DNA of 64,000 nucleotides from Symbiodinium natans (Eukaryota > Sar > Dinophyceae > Suessiales > Symbiodiniaceae): contig CAJNDS010002501.1 in assembly GCA_905221605.1 (NCBI GenBank), forward strand, positions 1,203,501-1,267,500. Reading direction: 5' to 3'. Every line of letters starts with the position of its first letter. Positions within the stretch are counted from its first letter, which is position 1. Positions 41,000-55,559 of the stretch are shown here, piece after piece. The notes under the pieces were generated by a model. It worked only from the letters and a program-made list of their open reading frames with translations. It was not told the DNA's origin and searched no databases. A program made the translations under genes and the position numbers.

Positions 41000-43340
41000 G
41001 GAGACCAAGCCCCTTTGCTCTTCTCTTGGGGGGGTTTTGAGAGGGCCTGAGATCTTAGAGGGCTCTGCAAGGTTCAGGGCTTCGCGGCTCAAGGCTTGTT
41101 TTGGGATCTTGAGTGTTTAGCCCTTCGCCGCAGAATGCTATGTTAAATTCCATGCGATTATGAAAGCACATAATTCTTTTTTACATGTACCAAAGAAATC
41201 GTCAACACAACGAGCCTCATTTTTTATCCCTCTCCCCCTGCTTCCCTGCTCCCTCCATTGCCCCCACTGCAGACAATGAGGCGTTTATGGAGGCGACCAT
41301 CACTTGCAATCCCGGAATGGCTTTACAGCCACTTGCCAATCGAAATGTGGACATCTCTTTTGAGTTCAAGGCCTTCAGTCAGGCTTTCAGGGATTCAGAG
41401 GTTGGGGCTTTGAGGTTTTGAGTTTAGGTGCTGAGCGTGCCCAAAGCTCGGTTTTCGGCGTTGCGTATGATCGTTCGGATGACTGTTGTTTGAACTCTAG
41501 ATTCCAACTATAGTCTGTCCAGAACTCCACCTCGATGCTTCCATACAGCTCAGTGTTCTTCTCTCTCAAAGAAGGGTGGGTCTCCTTTAGTGAGAAAAAA
41601 CCTGAAAAAAGGGGCGAAAGACCTCCTCTTCTTTCCCGGGGTGGAAGTAGAACAGCAGCACGTCGCTGCAGCTCTATGCCTCGCTCCGAGGAAAGCGGGC
41701 ATGCAGCAAGTTCAAAATATGCTTATTCCCTCGCTTTCTTGAGCTTGATCTTTAAACTCAGTGACAGCGTCTGTGCGGCCAAGACACGCGAAAAGCATTC
41801 ACGCAGCGCAACCCAGCGGAACCCAGCGCAACCCATCGCTACCATTGTACTTCGCCCATTACTGCACCTTGCCTACCCGAACAGCTCGAGTTCGATCCTC
41901 AGACCCCTGCTACCTCAAAACCTTGAAACTTGAAGAAAGGGGTCTCTAAACCCCTCAACCCTAAACCCCAAACCCCAAACCCAAACCCTAAGACCCTAAC
42001 CCAAAGCCCTAAACCAAAACCAAGGGCCGTCTACGTCGAAGAGACCGGTTCGGCAGATTCTGCTTCAAACAGCTTTCGGTACAGGCCAGGGGGTTTAGGG
42101 TTTAGGGTTTAGGGCGTAGGGCTTATAGGGCTTAGGGCTTAGGGTTCCTAACTGAGCACCACCTGCAAGCCCAAAAAGTCGTTAAGAGTAGACCCCAAGC
42201 TCAAAAAGTTGCCCCTGAAACGCCAACAAGCCCAATGCCCCCGAAAAACAGCAGCTTGGTCTCACCAGCACCCAAGCCCTCCCAACCTCAGTCCTCTGCC
42301 CGAAACTCCAAGCCTGAGCCCAAACCCTCAGACCCTTGCTCGAAGCCTAGCTGGGCGCGTGCCTGCCTGTCGCCTGTCATGATGTCTATGATGTTAGAGA
42401 CATGCTTCAGTTTAGGTGGGGCATAGGGTTTGGGGTTCCGAAGCTTCGGAGGTCAGGTGTCACCGCCCTCAGCCCTCATCGCCAGGCTAACAATCTCCAG
42501 CCATCCCTCTGCAAACGGCTGAAAGAGAGACTGAGAGGTGCTGCTACAGCGCCTCATTGGTCATGGCGATCGTTCCCAAAGGCTTCCTGGGCCTCGGGCT
42601 GGATCCGTCTCTCAGCTCAGCGGGAGGGTCTTTTTGCTTCGTTTGTCTTTTGATCGTTGATGAACTGAAAGTTTTTTCAGTGCCTTCACTACCACGTATT
42701 GTGCCTTTTGGGTGGGCTGTCCGGTTGAAACAGCTTCTGTGACCTTCCAGGCTCTAGTGATGACACAATCTTGCTGTCTGTACACCTTCTGCTTCACCCC
42801 ATGAGGGTTCTCTCCTGAGACGTGGCTCCAGACTCTTCCAAAACCCTGCGTAAAGACCCCAAGCTTTTTGATTATGATTAGAAGATGGCATCGGACTACG
42901 AAAGCGATGCCGCGCCCATGGGAAGAGAAGCCGACCTCCGTTCTGGGTGATCTTGTATCCCCCTGTAAAACTCTTATAGGGTACCTGATTCCCTTATCAC
43001 GAAGAGCCGGTAAACTTTGTGTGTTGATGGGCGTGAGCCGTTGCTTTTTTAGAATGTAGAGCACTTGATAAGCGTGTTGCCTGGTGCACTTGCGAGGCGT
43101 GCAGAAAGCCCTAAAGCGCCATAAGAAACTTAGCCCGAAACCCTCAAGCGGAACAAGCTCAAGCTGGCACCTTCAACCCTCACAAGGTTTGAGGGCGCTT
43201 ACTGTCCGACCAGCCGGGACATCAGCGGGCGTTTGCTCTACATGCAGAGGCTGGAACAGCAAACCCAACGAATCCTAAACCCTAGACCACCGGGAACTAG
43301 TCAAATGCGATGTGGTTCTGGGTTGGGTTTAGGGTTTAAA
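41000..43340. other. no recognised gene
   Basis: Telomere-like units (dense at 41950-42020 and 42090-42150), open frames without family resemblance (41185-41421, 41535-41933, 42612-43064 minus) and unassigned sequence. I see nothing supportable. Confidence 0.4.
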
Positions 43341-43349
43341 AGATGGTTG

Positions 43350-43479
43350 CTGTTGAGCTTCCGCAGCGAATCGGGAGAGGAGTTCGTTTCGGGCAACCGG
43401 CAACCCCGCCTCCACACTGGGCTTCGACTACAAGCTCGGCAAGTGGTGCCTGGACAATAAGCGCCTGGACTTGCAGTAA
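43350..43479 (+). CDS. exon-like island, unknown product
   Basis: One plus frame gives SFRATGNPASTLGFDYKLGK, then WCLDNKRLDLQ, ending at CTTGCAG. Charged and aromatic content suggests real coding. No domain identified. A (TA)n tract follows at 43503-43545. Confidence 0.3.
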
Positions 43480-43495
43480 AGATGTTGCCCATGTA

Positions 43496-43510
43496 GAATA
43501 TCTCTCTCTC

Positions 43511-43545
<35 letters not shown>
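43496..43545. repeat. (TC)n/(TA)n microsatellite
   Basis: CTCTCTCTCTC followed by alternating TA with two TG interruptions. Confidence 0.95.
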
Positions 43546-43546
<1 letters not shown>

Positions 43547-43749
43547 TGTATGCATTTTTACTTATTTATGCATGTATCAGTTAATGTCTTGTACAGGTTT
43601 ATATACTTGTATGTTTATCTGTTTGTATGCTCATGGAATGATAACCTTTTTATGTCACCGAAGTCAGTTGAGTATACCAGGCTTTCGGTTCCCAGGGCCC
43701 AGGTGGGGTTCGGATTTGGCGGGCGAAGAGCATAGGGCGGTTTGGGGCT

Positions 43750-46700
43750 CAGGAGGCATCTCCCTAAACCCTGTACCCTAAACCCTAAACCCTAAACCCT
43801 AAAGGGCTGTTGAGGGGCCCTTTGAGGTACATGCTGCGGAGCTGCATTGCGAGCCACGTTGCGATGCCTCTCGATGACGATGGGCTCACGAGTCCCGATT
43901 GGCAGGCGGGGTTGAGGACGGAGCATCCTCGGGGTTTAGGATTCAGGGTTCAGGGTTCAGGGTTCAAGGTTTAGGGTTTAGGGTTTAGGGTCAGGACATC
44001 TTTGGGGCGGTTTGTGTAGCGGCTTGGGGCTTTGAGGGCTTTCAGGGTCTGGAGTTGAAGGCTTTGGGGTTCGAGGTGTTGGGTCGCCAACTTCCCAGCA
44101 GGTTCGTCGTGTCCGGGAAGCCTCTTACAGCGAGACTTTCGTTTAGCATTTGGGCCCAGCACCTAGTAGGCAGTAGAGCAGCAACAAACACCTGCATCGT
44201 TGGAGATTGGTACATCGAGAGGACACGAAACTAAGCGAAATAGACCACATGCAGCAATTGCTGTATGCAGTTCCATCACGGACCACGAAAGCAAGCACAG
44301 GCGGCTGTCCCATCTTGATCGACATTGGGATTCCACCGCGAATTGGAGCAAGACCACAAGCGAAAAAAGAAGTGGTATTCTCATTGTGTTGTTTTCAGAT
44401 TTTCATATCCGAAATCTTCATAACTAAATCTACACCCAATGAAAGTCGAATTGCTGCGATGTCACTCGGGATCCAAGTATGAATTTGACACGTTCTACAC
44501 GAACCGATAAGGAAAAAATGTGCTACTCTAACGGTACACTTCCCCCACACCCTTCCCGAAGTGGCGCCTCGGAGGCGGTGCACCAGTCCATGCAGCACAT
44601 CATTGTTTTGCATGGTTTCTATCAGCGGTAGTCGCTTTCATAGGTATATGTGCAAGTTTATAGGTATGCAGAACCAGTACATTGGATCATGTGGATCATC
44701 TTGTATCTAGATCCATGCTGAGTTGTAGCTCCAATTCCCGAGATCTAAGATTCTCTGGAAGCCTTTCCAGTGAATCTAAGACCTATCATTCTCGATCCGA
44801 CTTACCATATTAAACTTCACAAACTCAACAACTTCAGCAAGCTTCTCGTTGGAGCTCGAAAGAGCAATCAAGAGTCCCTGGAAACTGTTCCGGAGAACTT
44901 CGGGCATCCGACGAAAATCTCGAAACGCACAAGACGTTGGGTTCTCTTGCATCTTGTACCATAGTGTAACATAATAGTGTAACTAGGCCTCCGCTTGGAC
45001 CAGCGTTTATGCAGGCACCCCACATCCCCCAACTTTGTACACTCTTCAAAGCAGGCGGTCGCCTGGAGATGTGTGTTTTCTCGAGTCTCTCAACTTCAGG
45101 TGATCATGGTGGCGTGTGAAGGCGTTCAACATAAAGTCAACTTCATTCTCGTTGCGGAGTTTGTGAAATCATGCCGCGCCCATCCGCGTCCAAAACTTTC
45201 TTGAGTTCGGGTCCTAGGACTTTAGGCTTGATGTTCAGGGCGTGAAGGCTTCTTGCTTTCCACGGTAGGGTCCGGCTTCCAATGCTTGGCGCATGCTCAT
45301 ATACCTGGCCAAGCCCGGCAATTATTAGACTTCGCCCCCTAAGACCTACGCCGCACATCGACTTCTGAGTGCAGGTCGTCGCCGTGACGGACTTCCATGG
45401 TGACTTTAAGGCCCAAGGCGCGGGGGCGCAATTCTGAGTTTGAGTGTGATTGTGGGCGTTGGGCTCAGGGTTTAGGATGGGTGCTCTTCAGAGGTTCCTC
45501 CATGTAGTTACCCTTGGAAAATTTGCTTCCTGCAGAGCTTCAGGCGAGATTGGCTTGGTGGCTCGCTTTAGGGTCGCTTTAAGGTTTTCGGGCTTTCCGG
45601 GTCTCTTTTCAGGCCCCAGGACTTCGGGTTCTCGTTGTACGGGGAGACACTGGATTCCCTAGAAGATGGTCTCTGCTTGAGGCTTCGGAAGATGAAGTGC
45701 ATTGTCTCTTGAGGGGTTGCCTTCCAGGCTCCCGGCCCATATGCCCTGAATCCCCCAGTGAGAGCCCCAAAACATTTCAAAGCCCTACCAGGCGAGGGTT
45801 TATAGGGGTTCTTGAGGTTCAGGGTAGGAGGGGCACCGCATGCCTTCTTCCCCGTTTCCGTCAAGCCCCCAAGATGCTAAGAGCTCTAAATCCGAAAGCC
45901 CTAAAGCCCAAGAATCACTCAGCCTCTTGAACCACGAAATCCAACAGCCCCCCAAATCAAAAAAAAAACCAACCCCTAGGGGTCAGCACGATTTCGCCGA
46001 CGAAGCTGGGATGCTCTGGAGCTGGTTTGGGCTTTGGGGGCTTTAGGGGCTTTAGGGGCATAGGACTTTGTGTTGCCAGGCGTTTTTGCTTTTGTTTGCA
46101 GGGGCTTGGAAATTCCCCAGTCATTTCAGGTAATACAAGCCGGCCGCATTTTGTGCTACTGCTTCTTTTGGCACAAGGGTTCACATGGGTTGGGTCTCCC
46201 AGGGCCATTTCTGAGTCGCGCAGAAGAAGTAGGTTTCTGGCCGTACGGTTTACCATGGAGCTTGAGTTTCTGGGCTTCAGTGGGCGAAAATGACGCAACG
46301 GCGTTTTTGATCCTTCTGCCGGGCATGTTCTAGTCTTCTCTTAACCCTAAACCCTAAACCCTAAACTCTCGGCTCGACTTGAAGAGGCCTTTGCTCACTG
46401 GCAAGGCTCATAAGACACATGGGGATTTCCGAAAATAGGGTAATCCCTATATACCTCAAGATACTATATAATCCCGTTAAAGGAACCCCAAACAGGGTAG
46501 CCCTATGTTCGGACACCTCCACATTGTGTTGATTTGAGATTTCTAGCAACTGCCCATCTTCAACTGTCTTCATTCAAGAGGTGCCTATGATTACGATTCC
46601 GTGCTCCCATTACGGCATCTTCTTTTGGCCACGGCGTGGTCAGAATTGGCCCTACGCCCCAAACAATCCTGAAAACCCAAACTCCCAGGCATTACTTTAG

Positions 46701-49530
46701 GGCTTGCAGGTGAGGGGGGAACGCCCGAGATCCACATCAGCGAAGCTCTATGAGTAGGTTTCGGGTTTCAGGCTGAGGGTTCGATGGTCACGAGCCGAAC
46801 TTGTGGTTGTCACCACGGCAAGCGCAGCCTACTTCTTAACCCTGAACCCAAGAAGCCCTAGTATCCCAACGCCCTAGAACTTGTCGCCAGAAGGACCCTA
46901 GACCCCCCCCAAACCGTGAGCCCAACAGCATCAGGAAGAGAGTCCGGAAGAAGCCTACTCTGGTCAGTTTCTTCTCTAAAGCCGGGGATTTCGGGCTTTG
47001 CTATTTATGTTGTTTTTCATTTGCGTCTAGGTGCAACTCGATAGGTCTCAAGGTTGGGAGTGCGGGCTCAATGCTTCAAGTATTGGTCGGGTTTAGGGTT
47101 GGATTGCTTGTTTTTGTGGGGATGATATTGGCTTCGGTGGTATGTATACATACCCCGCCCACCCTCAGAACCAACCCTCACCTACACAAACCAAAAAGAA
47201 GGCAAAACAGCCAAAAAAGCAATCCTTGTTCCTAAGTGCTCCAAGAGTTCTGGAAAAGTCCCAGGCAATTGTTGGTGTTGTTTTATTTTTTTGGTTCTGT
47301 CTTTGCTTCTTGAGGTTGATGTTCAGGTTTCTCGGCAAAATACAAACACAGCCCTCGAACGTCCTAGGCAATTTATGCCTGTCTCGTAGCGTGTAAGCCA
47401 TGCAATGAGTCTTACTATAATATGAAGGCTACGAAGTGGCTAGGAAAGAAGCCGAGAGTGAGAGCCAACGTTTAAACAAAGGCCATCGGAGGTTGCATCT
47501 CCTTTCGTGCCTCAAGCTCCCATTTGAACAGTTCTTGGTTTTGCTATCGTGCTCTTGTATGTGGATCGGCAAGCTTCCGGGCCGCACCCGCTAAAATGCG
47601 ATCTTCACGGATCTCTCCCTTGCCACGGGCACGTTGCGATTAGCCAATGTCTTATTAATATGAAGGCTACGAAGTGGGGACACAGCAGAGTAGCGCTCGA
47701 ACCTCCATGGCGTCTCTCTCTGTGGTGTGAAGGACGGTCATATACTTGTAGTACATCGGAAGTCTCCTGGATGCTTTATGATTTTCCTAGATTTCCTAGC
47801 ACTTTGGCCTTAGCTCGGCAGACTAGACGTTTCCCTACAAATTGTGTTTTCTAAGTAGACATCGCATACAAGAGGTGAGCAGCAGTTGCTGAATATGTGT
47901 TGGCGATCGCTTTCGTGTGTTCCTTTAGCTGGTATTCATGAAATGAGTCTTTGGTTAGTATGCAACGAATACTTCAGTCACACGCAAAAAGCTTCTGATA
48001 CTTCATTAGTATCGATTTAGCAGAGTTAGTATTTGTTTTGAAAAAGGCACTAGAGGCCTAGACAAAGCACCGTTTCCCTAGCAACAGCACTGTCAGAAGT
48101 AAAAAGTGGTTTATTTCGAGGACCCGCCGCACACAAAGCAGTCGCGCAAGCAATGTCAGCAATCGTCCACATGGGCGGCGCGCGGGAAATGGACACAACG
48201 CTTCTTTGTCCGGCGCAAGATGACTTTATCCGTGCGACCGCACGGGCAAGCAAACAGTCTTTGGGGCGAACTCGTTTGTCTGGAAATTCAAGCAATCCAG
48301 AAAGTGCTGGGGGAAATGAAGAAATCTTTGCTCGGCAAGCGATATCACGCTTACGCGTGCTGCGCACGTGCCGAAGCTGCATGTGTGTTTACCATTAAGT
48401 CGGTTGTCTTGAGAGGACGGGGGGGTAGAAAGACACGTGCTTTCCACATGTTTATGTTTCTTGCGTGAGATGGTGAGGCAATGACAAAAGACAAGCCTTG
48501 ATGTCCCTGTCTGCAATTTTGCCTGAGCGGAATTGCTTGAAGGACTCCATTTAGAAAGATCAAGTCCAAGCACACAAGTGAGCCGCTCACTCGGAAGGTT
48601 CCTGGCTGTAGGGGGCAACCAAAACCTGACCCGCCGGCCCACAAGGCACGTCGTTGCGCGACGCCCCTTGCCCGAGGACAGGCACATGGAAGCAGAAGCG
48701 CCCCAACAATTTCGAGCTCATCCATTCTGCTTTGCAGTCAATCGTCATCGTACCCGGTCGTGAGTCACACAAGCCTGGAAGTCTCACAAGCCGCGACAAG
48801 CAAGAAGGTTGCCGTTGTCATGTTGTGTTGCACGATCACTATATATAGACCAGGCGTGGGTGCTCGATACATGCTAGCCTTGCCACGACATGTGAAGCAA
48901 AAGGACCCATTCTCACCACACAGTGCCTGCGCCATCGACTTCAGCCCATCTCCAGGTCTCTAATCAACTCCAACCATCTTCTAGCTGGCACTTGCAGCTG
49001 CGATATGAAGTCCTACGCGACGCCACACCCATTGTGACCCTCAACTGTCCTGAACCACCACCCGGTCTTGTGAGCGCTCCCGCATCAGAGCCTCATGCAC
49101 GCAGCAACTTGCAACGTGCTCAACTGCCGACTGTGCCGTCACAGGCCTTGCTGCTGAGCTGTAATAAGTTCCTAATCGCCAAAGAAAACACTTGGGGCCA
49201 GCGACCTGCGGCTTCAGCGCATGCCTCTCAGACCTCCGCAACTTCTTACAACTGAGCCAGGCTGCTCAGTTCTGTATGCATGCGCGTCGATCACTATCAC
49301 TAGCCTCTACATTAGTCCAACGCGTGTGAGGTGGGTGCCTGAGTAGCCGTCCTGCATTGCCCGGTGCTCGACTCTGAAATACCCGGCATATGATATGTGA
49401 TATAAGATATATGTACGCACACAAAGAGTTCCCTTTTGCGGGGGAGGGAGGGAGCTTGGATTCCTGTGCTTCAGGGCTAAGGGAAACTGCAAAACCCAAA
49501 ACCCCGAACCCTAAACCCTAAGACCTAACC
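43750..49530. other. repeat-sea and unassigned sequence
   Basis: Telomere-like blocks at about 43765-43803, 43935-43992 and 46335-46370. Frames near 44160-44480, 46070-46330 and 48100-49255 are open for 80-150 codons on one or both strands but show no recognisable motif. A short direct repeat (ATGAAGGCTACGAAGTGG) occurs at about 47421 and 47660. Confidence 0.4.
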
Positions 49531-49545
49531 CAAGCCCCGCCCCCA

Positions 49546-49605
49546 AAACACACACGCACACACACACACACACACACACAGACACACACACACACACACA
49601 CACAA
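49546..49605. repeat. (CA)n microsatellite
   Basis: CA repeat with CACG and CAGA interruptions. Confidence 0.95.
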
Positions 49606-49925
49606 CATACATGAATTGGATTTGCCTTTCCTTTCAGAATGACGAGGCTTTAGCGCTTCGCGGCCCTCGGTTCCGGAGGAGTGCAAAGAGTCCGTCCCAG
49701 ACTGGGAGGTCAGAGCAGTGAGAAATTCATGGGGCTGCAGTAGTTCTTGGTAGGGAATTAGGGAGTGAAGCACCTTGCATCCTCCTATGTAAGCCTGTGC
49801 AGGGTCTTTATGGATCTCTTTATGGGGAACAAGGCACCACATGTCCTAATTCTCTTCCAAGAACTTGGAGGTTGTGGGGTTTTGGGGCTTGGGGCCTTCG
49901 GGGTTGGCTGTTATCCTAACTTTAA

Positions 49926-50420
49926 GTGGTAACAGTTCACACTGCAACTGCAAGGGGCAGAATCGAAAAAATCAAGGTTCAAGGGTTTAAAGGTGTCTTT
50001 CGCCTGCACTTTTGGTTCCTAGTTCTCGAGCCATGCCAAAAGCGGAACTTGAACTTCAAGGGCTCAGGCAGTGGCACCCTTTTTTCCTTGCTGGCTTGCA
50101 TCAGCCTGACAAAAACAAGAAGGCTGCCTAGGTCAATGGGGAACCCAAGCATGTTTGCAACACTAAACCTTGAGAAGCTGCAGAACGTGGATCGGACGTT
50201 CCTGAGGACTCTGATGCAGAATGTTCAGTTTTCGCTAACAAACATATTTCTTTTCGATGTATACATAGATAGAAGGTTTCGAGGGCAGCATTGAGGTCTC
50301 AAGCGCCCTGAGACCACGATGGTGGTAAAAACGCTTCACAGACTCAGATCAACACTGCAGGTTGCCAAGAGCCTGAGCGACGACAATCCGTGCAAGATGG
50401 TTTCTGGTAAGAAGCTTTCT
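49926..50420 (+). CDS. possible small exons, unknown
   Basis: Two coding-like islands. One is near 50150-50240 (FATLNLEKLQNVDRTFLRTL); the other is near 50320-50400 (TLHRLRSTLQVAKSLSDDNP). They are in different frames and separated by about 90 bp, compatible with one short intron. No family recognised. The stretch 50420-51180 is telomere-like. Confidence 0.28.
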
Positions 50421-51199
50421 CAGGCAACAGGAGAGCTTTTGCAGTCAAGCTGCTTGTGTTTTGTTTTGTTTGGGAGGGTATTGTTTGGGGTTTCGTGCTT
50501 TGGGCCCCAAACCCTAAACCCTAAACCTCAAACTGGAGCAGCAAGGAAGCCTCCCTCCTATTCTGCCTACAACTCGGACAAGGACCAGCAGGGAACATAC
50601 CCTACCGTATCTTTAAGCCCCTTAAGCCCCAGGATCGAAGCATTGTGAATGTCTTGGTATTATGGGTTGCTGCCAGACCCTCTTAAGAAGTGGGGATCCA
50701 TACACCTCAGGGGTGGAGCTCTTCAGGCTAGTCTTGGGCAGGGTTTAGGGCTTACGGTGAAGTCCAGAAAGTTGGAACATGGTTTAAGCATGATTTGAGC
50801 TGGGATTCCCTCTACAGTAGCCTCTAGTAGGCGTTTTGGGGTATGGGGCTAAAGATGCTCCGACTTTTTTGGAGTTTACGATAAGGCTCAGGGGGCTTTA
50901 CATTTTAAGGATCTTGGGGTTTGGGGTTCAGGGTTTCGGGTTTAGGGTTTAGGGTTTGGGGTTTGGGGTGTTGGCGCCTTAGCCGGTCTTGGAGCATTGT
51001 AGGGTCTGGGGATCAGAGGCTTTTGCTTGCTTGGTTTTGGATGAGGCAGACACCCTAAGCCCAAAACCCCAAATCCTAAACCCTAAACCCTAACCCCGGC
51101 GATTGGGAGACTGCGCTTGTTTTCGGAGCTTGCTCTCACCCTAAACCTTGAACCCTTAAACCCTGAACCCTAAACCCTAACCCCTAGTTAGTCTTTGGC

Positions 51200-51910
<711 letters not shown>

Positions 51911-51989
51911 ACGCACGCACGCACCCTACTGTGCGACGAACGAAGTTGCAAATGGGACAGGCTACGACACCCCCTCCCAACCCAAGGCA

Positions 51990-54900
51990 TAAGAAAGCCA
52001 AAGGGAGGTCAAGAAGCTCTACAGGTTCAGTTTTAGGGTTTTGAAGAGGGCGGTGGGTTGCGGCTTTTTGCATCGGCACCACCCGCTGCAGCATAGCATG
52101 CTGAAGCCAAGCCGCCTTGACAGCTCTAGCGCTGGTTGCCATTGAAGCTTCGAAAACGCCTTGAACACCTAGACATGCTGACATCTCATGACGAGGGAAC
52201 GTTGTGATTCAAAAGGTTCGAAAGCATCTAGGAATGTTGCAGCTTTCGGATCTCCGCATCTAGCATGCTGCAGGTTAATAACACTGAGAAAGGGCTAGGA
52301 ATGCCACAGCTGCACTACTTTCCCGCAGTCGAAGGAAGCTGCCAAACATCATATTAAATTCAATCAAAAGCACAAAGCAGTAAAACACAAAGTTGAAGAT
52401 GCACCAGATATGCAAGCAACAAAACGCGTCATCGGCTTGCTTCCGTAGTTTGTCTTCGAATCTCAGCACGAGTTCCATGGTCTGGGGAGCTAGAGTTTCT
52501 TACAGGGGCATTGAACCTTGGAAGCTGCGGTTCAGAGCTACCCGATTTTCGAACCCAGGAAGATGCTTTGGTTTAGGGCGAGCCAAATTGGCATACTTTC
52601 ACTTCCCAGGAAAACAAGGAAAGCACAAGACAACCCGCCTAGGATTCATTTTGGGTTCATTTTTTACCTTGAACTCTTGAGGCGTTGTCCCTCATCTTTC
52701 GACCTTGAAGCCCATAAGAGCTCTAAGAAGCAAGGAGAAGTACGGCGCCGCTGCTTGGTGGGAGTCGATGTCGCCATTCTTCACTGGGAAGGGCGGAGCC
52801 GGCTATAGCTACTCCAACATCAAGAAATGCTGGTCAAGGGAATCGAAGAGGACCATGGGCCTTCCGATCTAGGAATCTAGGACCCATGAAATGGTTCCCT
52901 TACAAAGCCTCTCTTTTTTGTGCAAGAAGGGCACCCCTTCCCAACTTTCGGGTTACTTAGGGGCCGAATGTTGGGAGGCGACCTGTCAGAAAGAAGAGGC
53001 TGGCAGCCTGGTAGAGTTCGAGTTCGAGTTGTCGCAGCAGTTGTTTCTGCCTCTTTCTTGGGGGCCTGCTGAAGCCTTTGCTTCGGCCAGGAACTCCGAC
53101 TTCGAGTACACCGATATGAGCCTTCGGCTGGCACCTTGGGCGAGCTTGTTGAAGAACTCTTCCGGCTACAAGTAAGAGGAGGAGAGTACGGCCAGGCTTA
53201 CGGACCACTAAAGCCCCAAAGAACCTCAAACTCCTGTGGGTCCGAAGCCCGGCAAACCCGGACCCTGCAATTCCAAAACCATGGAAAAATCCTCTAACCC
53301 TGAAATCCCTGCAACAGCAAGCGGCCCCGAGAAACGGATCTTCAACGTAAGGAGCATACTACGATGAGGCATTGCGAAGGGAACCCTTAATGCCGAGGAG
53401 CTCGATGCCTCGCAACACCATAGCTCTGAAGCCTACAGGCTAAAGCCCCTTAACCTTAAACGCGGTAGCCATCTGCCTCGACAGCCTAAGAAATGGCGGT
53501 TCGGAATAAGCCTCCCTGAGCTCCATTATCTTGAAGCCCTGTAACCCAATCCACTTCACAACGTGTATTGCCTGAACATCGCAAACCACCCCCCCCCCCT
53601 ACACCCTACATACTTCATCCACTCCAAGGCCGCCGAAACTTATGGAGTTGCGGCGAGCTGGCGAATGGCCAGCTTCGAAGCAAGGGTTAAGGGTTTGAGA
53701 ACCTATGTCTGGAGTTCAGAGTTTCAGGCTTCAGGCTTCGGTTCAGAATTCTGGCTTGCTGTGTTCGTGCTTACGATAGCGACTGAAGGATCAGAGGCGA
53801 ATGGTAAAAGCCAGTTGCCAGTCGGTTTGGGGGGCTTGCCTTACACCTCCGTCTCGATCAGCTTCCCAGGAAACCTTCGGCTTGGGGCTTTGGAGCGTTC
53901 AGGGTCGGCTTCAGCCCTGTTCATTCACCTGTGAGTTTGATCATCGCCTGTCCTGTAGGAGGAACAGAGGAGGTGCTGACGGTACCCTCCATTTGGACTT
54001 GCAAGTTACAGGACTTCTATCATAAGCCCCCAAAAACCTAGAAACCCCAAACTACTACCAACAGCCCTTAAAAGGGATTAGAGCACCCCAATTTTCATCC
54101 TAATTAAGGACTGTTAGCCAAGAAAGCCTGGGTGTTGAAGCGAGGCCGTCTGCGCAGCAGCCCTTCCCGACGCGAACGCGGCACCCTTGGGCATGGGAGT
54201 TTCAGAGCCCCTGCCGCACTTACCTCTACCATCCTCATTCCGACGCCCCCTGAAGCCCAAAGCCGAAACCCCGCGACCTAAACTCAACTCAAAGGCAGAC
54301 TTCGAACTCAGTGTTACCCAAACCCAGATTTGACGTCTGATCGCACGCAAGAACACCTAAACCCCAAACCCCTTGGTGTGAGGGTTTGGGAGATCCAGGC
54401 ATGTCGAGGCTTCGCAAGAGTTCCGTATGGTCTAGGGCTTACATGGTGACTTCTCAAAGAAGCCTTGTTCCGAATTTTTGAGCCATGTGTGGTTCTGAGG
54501 CAGGACAGCCTTCGGCCCTAGTGATTGTTGGACCTCTCCTGGCTCAGGGGGGCTGTTTACAAGTGGGACCCGCCAAAACAAGAACTCGTCATTGCAAGCG
54601 TTGCACAATGTCCAACTGTCTGTATTGATCTCAGACTTAACAACAGCACGGCAGAGGCTGCGCGGGGGTATGTGCAGTCGGGCCCTTTAATTGCAATGGC
54701 GGGGCTTTGGGGCTTAAAGCTGCCTGCATAGCTCACCCTTGCTGAGGCACGTGGAGCGCCATCAGACTGTTCCAAACTTTTTCTTCGAATTTCAATCCCA
54801 ACCAGTAGGGTCTCGTTGCTGCCAGCGCCCAAGGGAACGCCTGGGAGAGCTTGCAAGGAAATGTGGGCGGCAATCGACAAGGCCAAGCGTGATTACGGTG

Positions 54901-55040
54901 TACTTTCGACATGCCCTTAGTCTGAGGGGTCGCACGGACTTTGAGAAATTTGACCATAAGGTGAGGTTGTGCAAATGTGGTTTACGAGAATTAGGCATTC
55001 CCACATCTTGAAGCGATCAGGCCGCTGGTCTGTTCGGGGC
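51990..55040. other. unassigned sequence with a few exon-like islands
   Basis: Islands that read as coding: about 52745-52830 (YGAAAWWESMSPFFTGKGGA) and 54845-54910 (RACKEMWAAIDKAKRDYGVL). Both are plus strand, like the gene at 55.4-59.1 kb, and could be its upstream exons. Nothing else supportable. Confidence 0.3.
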
Positions 55041-55049
55041 TTCTGCGTT

Positions 55050-55183
55050 CCTTAAGCCGCTGCCAGCCACAACAGAATGCGCAGAAGAGGAAGAAGAAGA
55101 AGAAGAAGAACAACAACAACAACAAGAACAAGGAGATGAAGCAGACGCAGCAGCACAGCAGAACCAAAAGCGGCACGACTAGC
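55050..55183 (+). CDS. possible low-complexity Glu/Gln exon
   Basis: A plus frame from AFLKPLPATTECAEEE runs through GAA and CAA triplet repeats (a run of Glu, then a run of Gln) to GDEADAAAQQNQKRHD and a stop at 55181. The triplet repeat alone would give an open frame, so coding status is doubtful. The non-repetitive ends look coding-like. Confidence 0.3.
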
Positions 55184-55378
55184 AACCACGCTCGAAAAAA
55201 GAACAAGCAGTTGGAAGAAGGTGCAAAATACTCGAAGCCCCGAAGCTCTGTTCAATTGCTTGCCCAAATAAACATCCACATGTAGATTGCGCATACTTGC
55301 ACCACCCTAGTCTTGAACCCAATTCTTTCAAGGTGTGGGGAGTTGCTTTTCCGAGCTCTTCTATGAGTTTGAAAATAA

Positions 55379-55425
55379 TTAGGGTTTAGGGTTAGGGTTT
55401 AGGGTTTAGGGTTTCGGGTTTAGAA
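55379..55425 (+). repeat. (TTTAGGG)n tract before an exon
   Basis: Telomere-like units ending a few bases before a well-supported exon-like segment. Confidence 0.9.
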
Positions 55426-55429
55426 TCCT

Positions 55430-55559
55430 CAAAGCACCAAGCCCCATCGCCTGGCGCAGACCCTAATGTACACGGTCGACGTCGTACGATCCAGCCATCA
55501 AATCTACAAGAACGAGCTCAACGGGGCCGACTGCAGCGGGGCCACCTGGAGAATGAGCT
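55430..55559 (+). CDS. exon of a multi-exon gene, unknown function
   Basis: Reads STKPHRLAQTLMYTVDVVRS, then SHQIYKNELNGADCSGATW. Helical with a Cys, directly after a TTTAGGG block. Taken with the exons below as part of one plus-strand gene (55.4-59.1 kb) encoding an amphipathic helical, Cys-containing protein. No catalytic motif. It may be the extracellular or secreted type, but no signal peptide was found. Confidence 0.45.

Noticed and set aside
48050-48725. Overlapping open frames on both strands
   Set aside because: No motif, signal or splice pattern supports either strand; may be chance in GC-balanced DNA.
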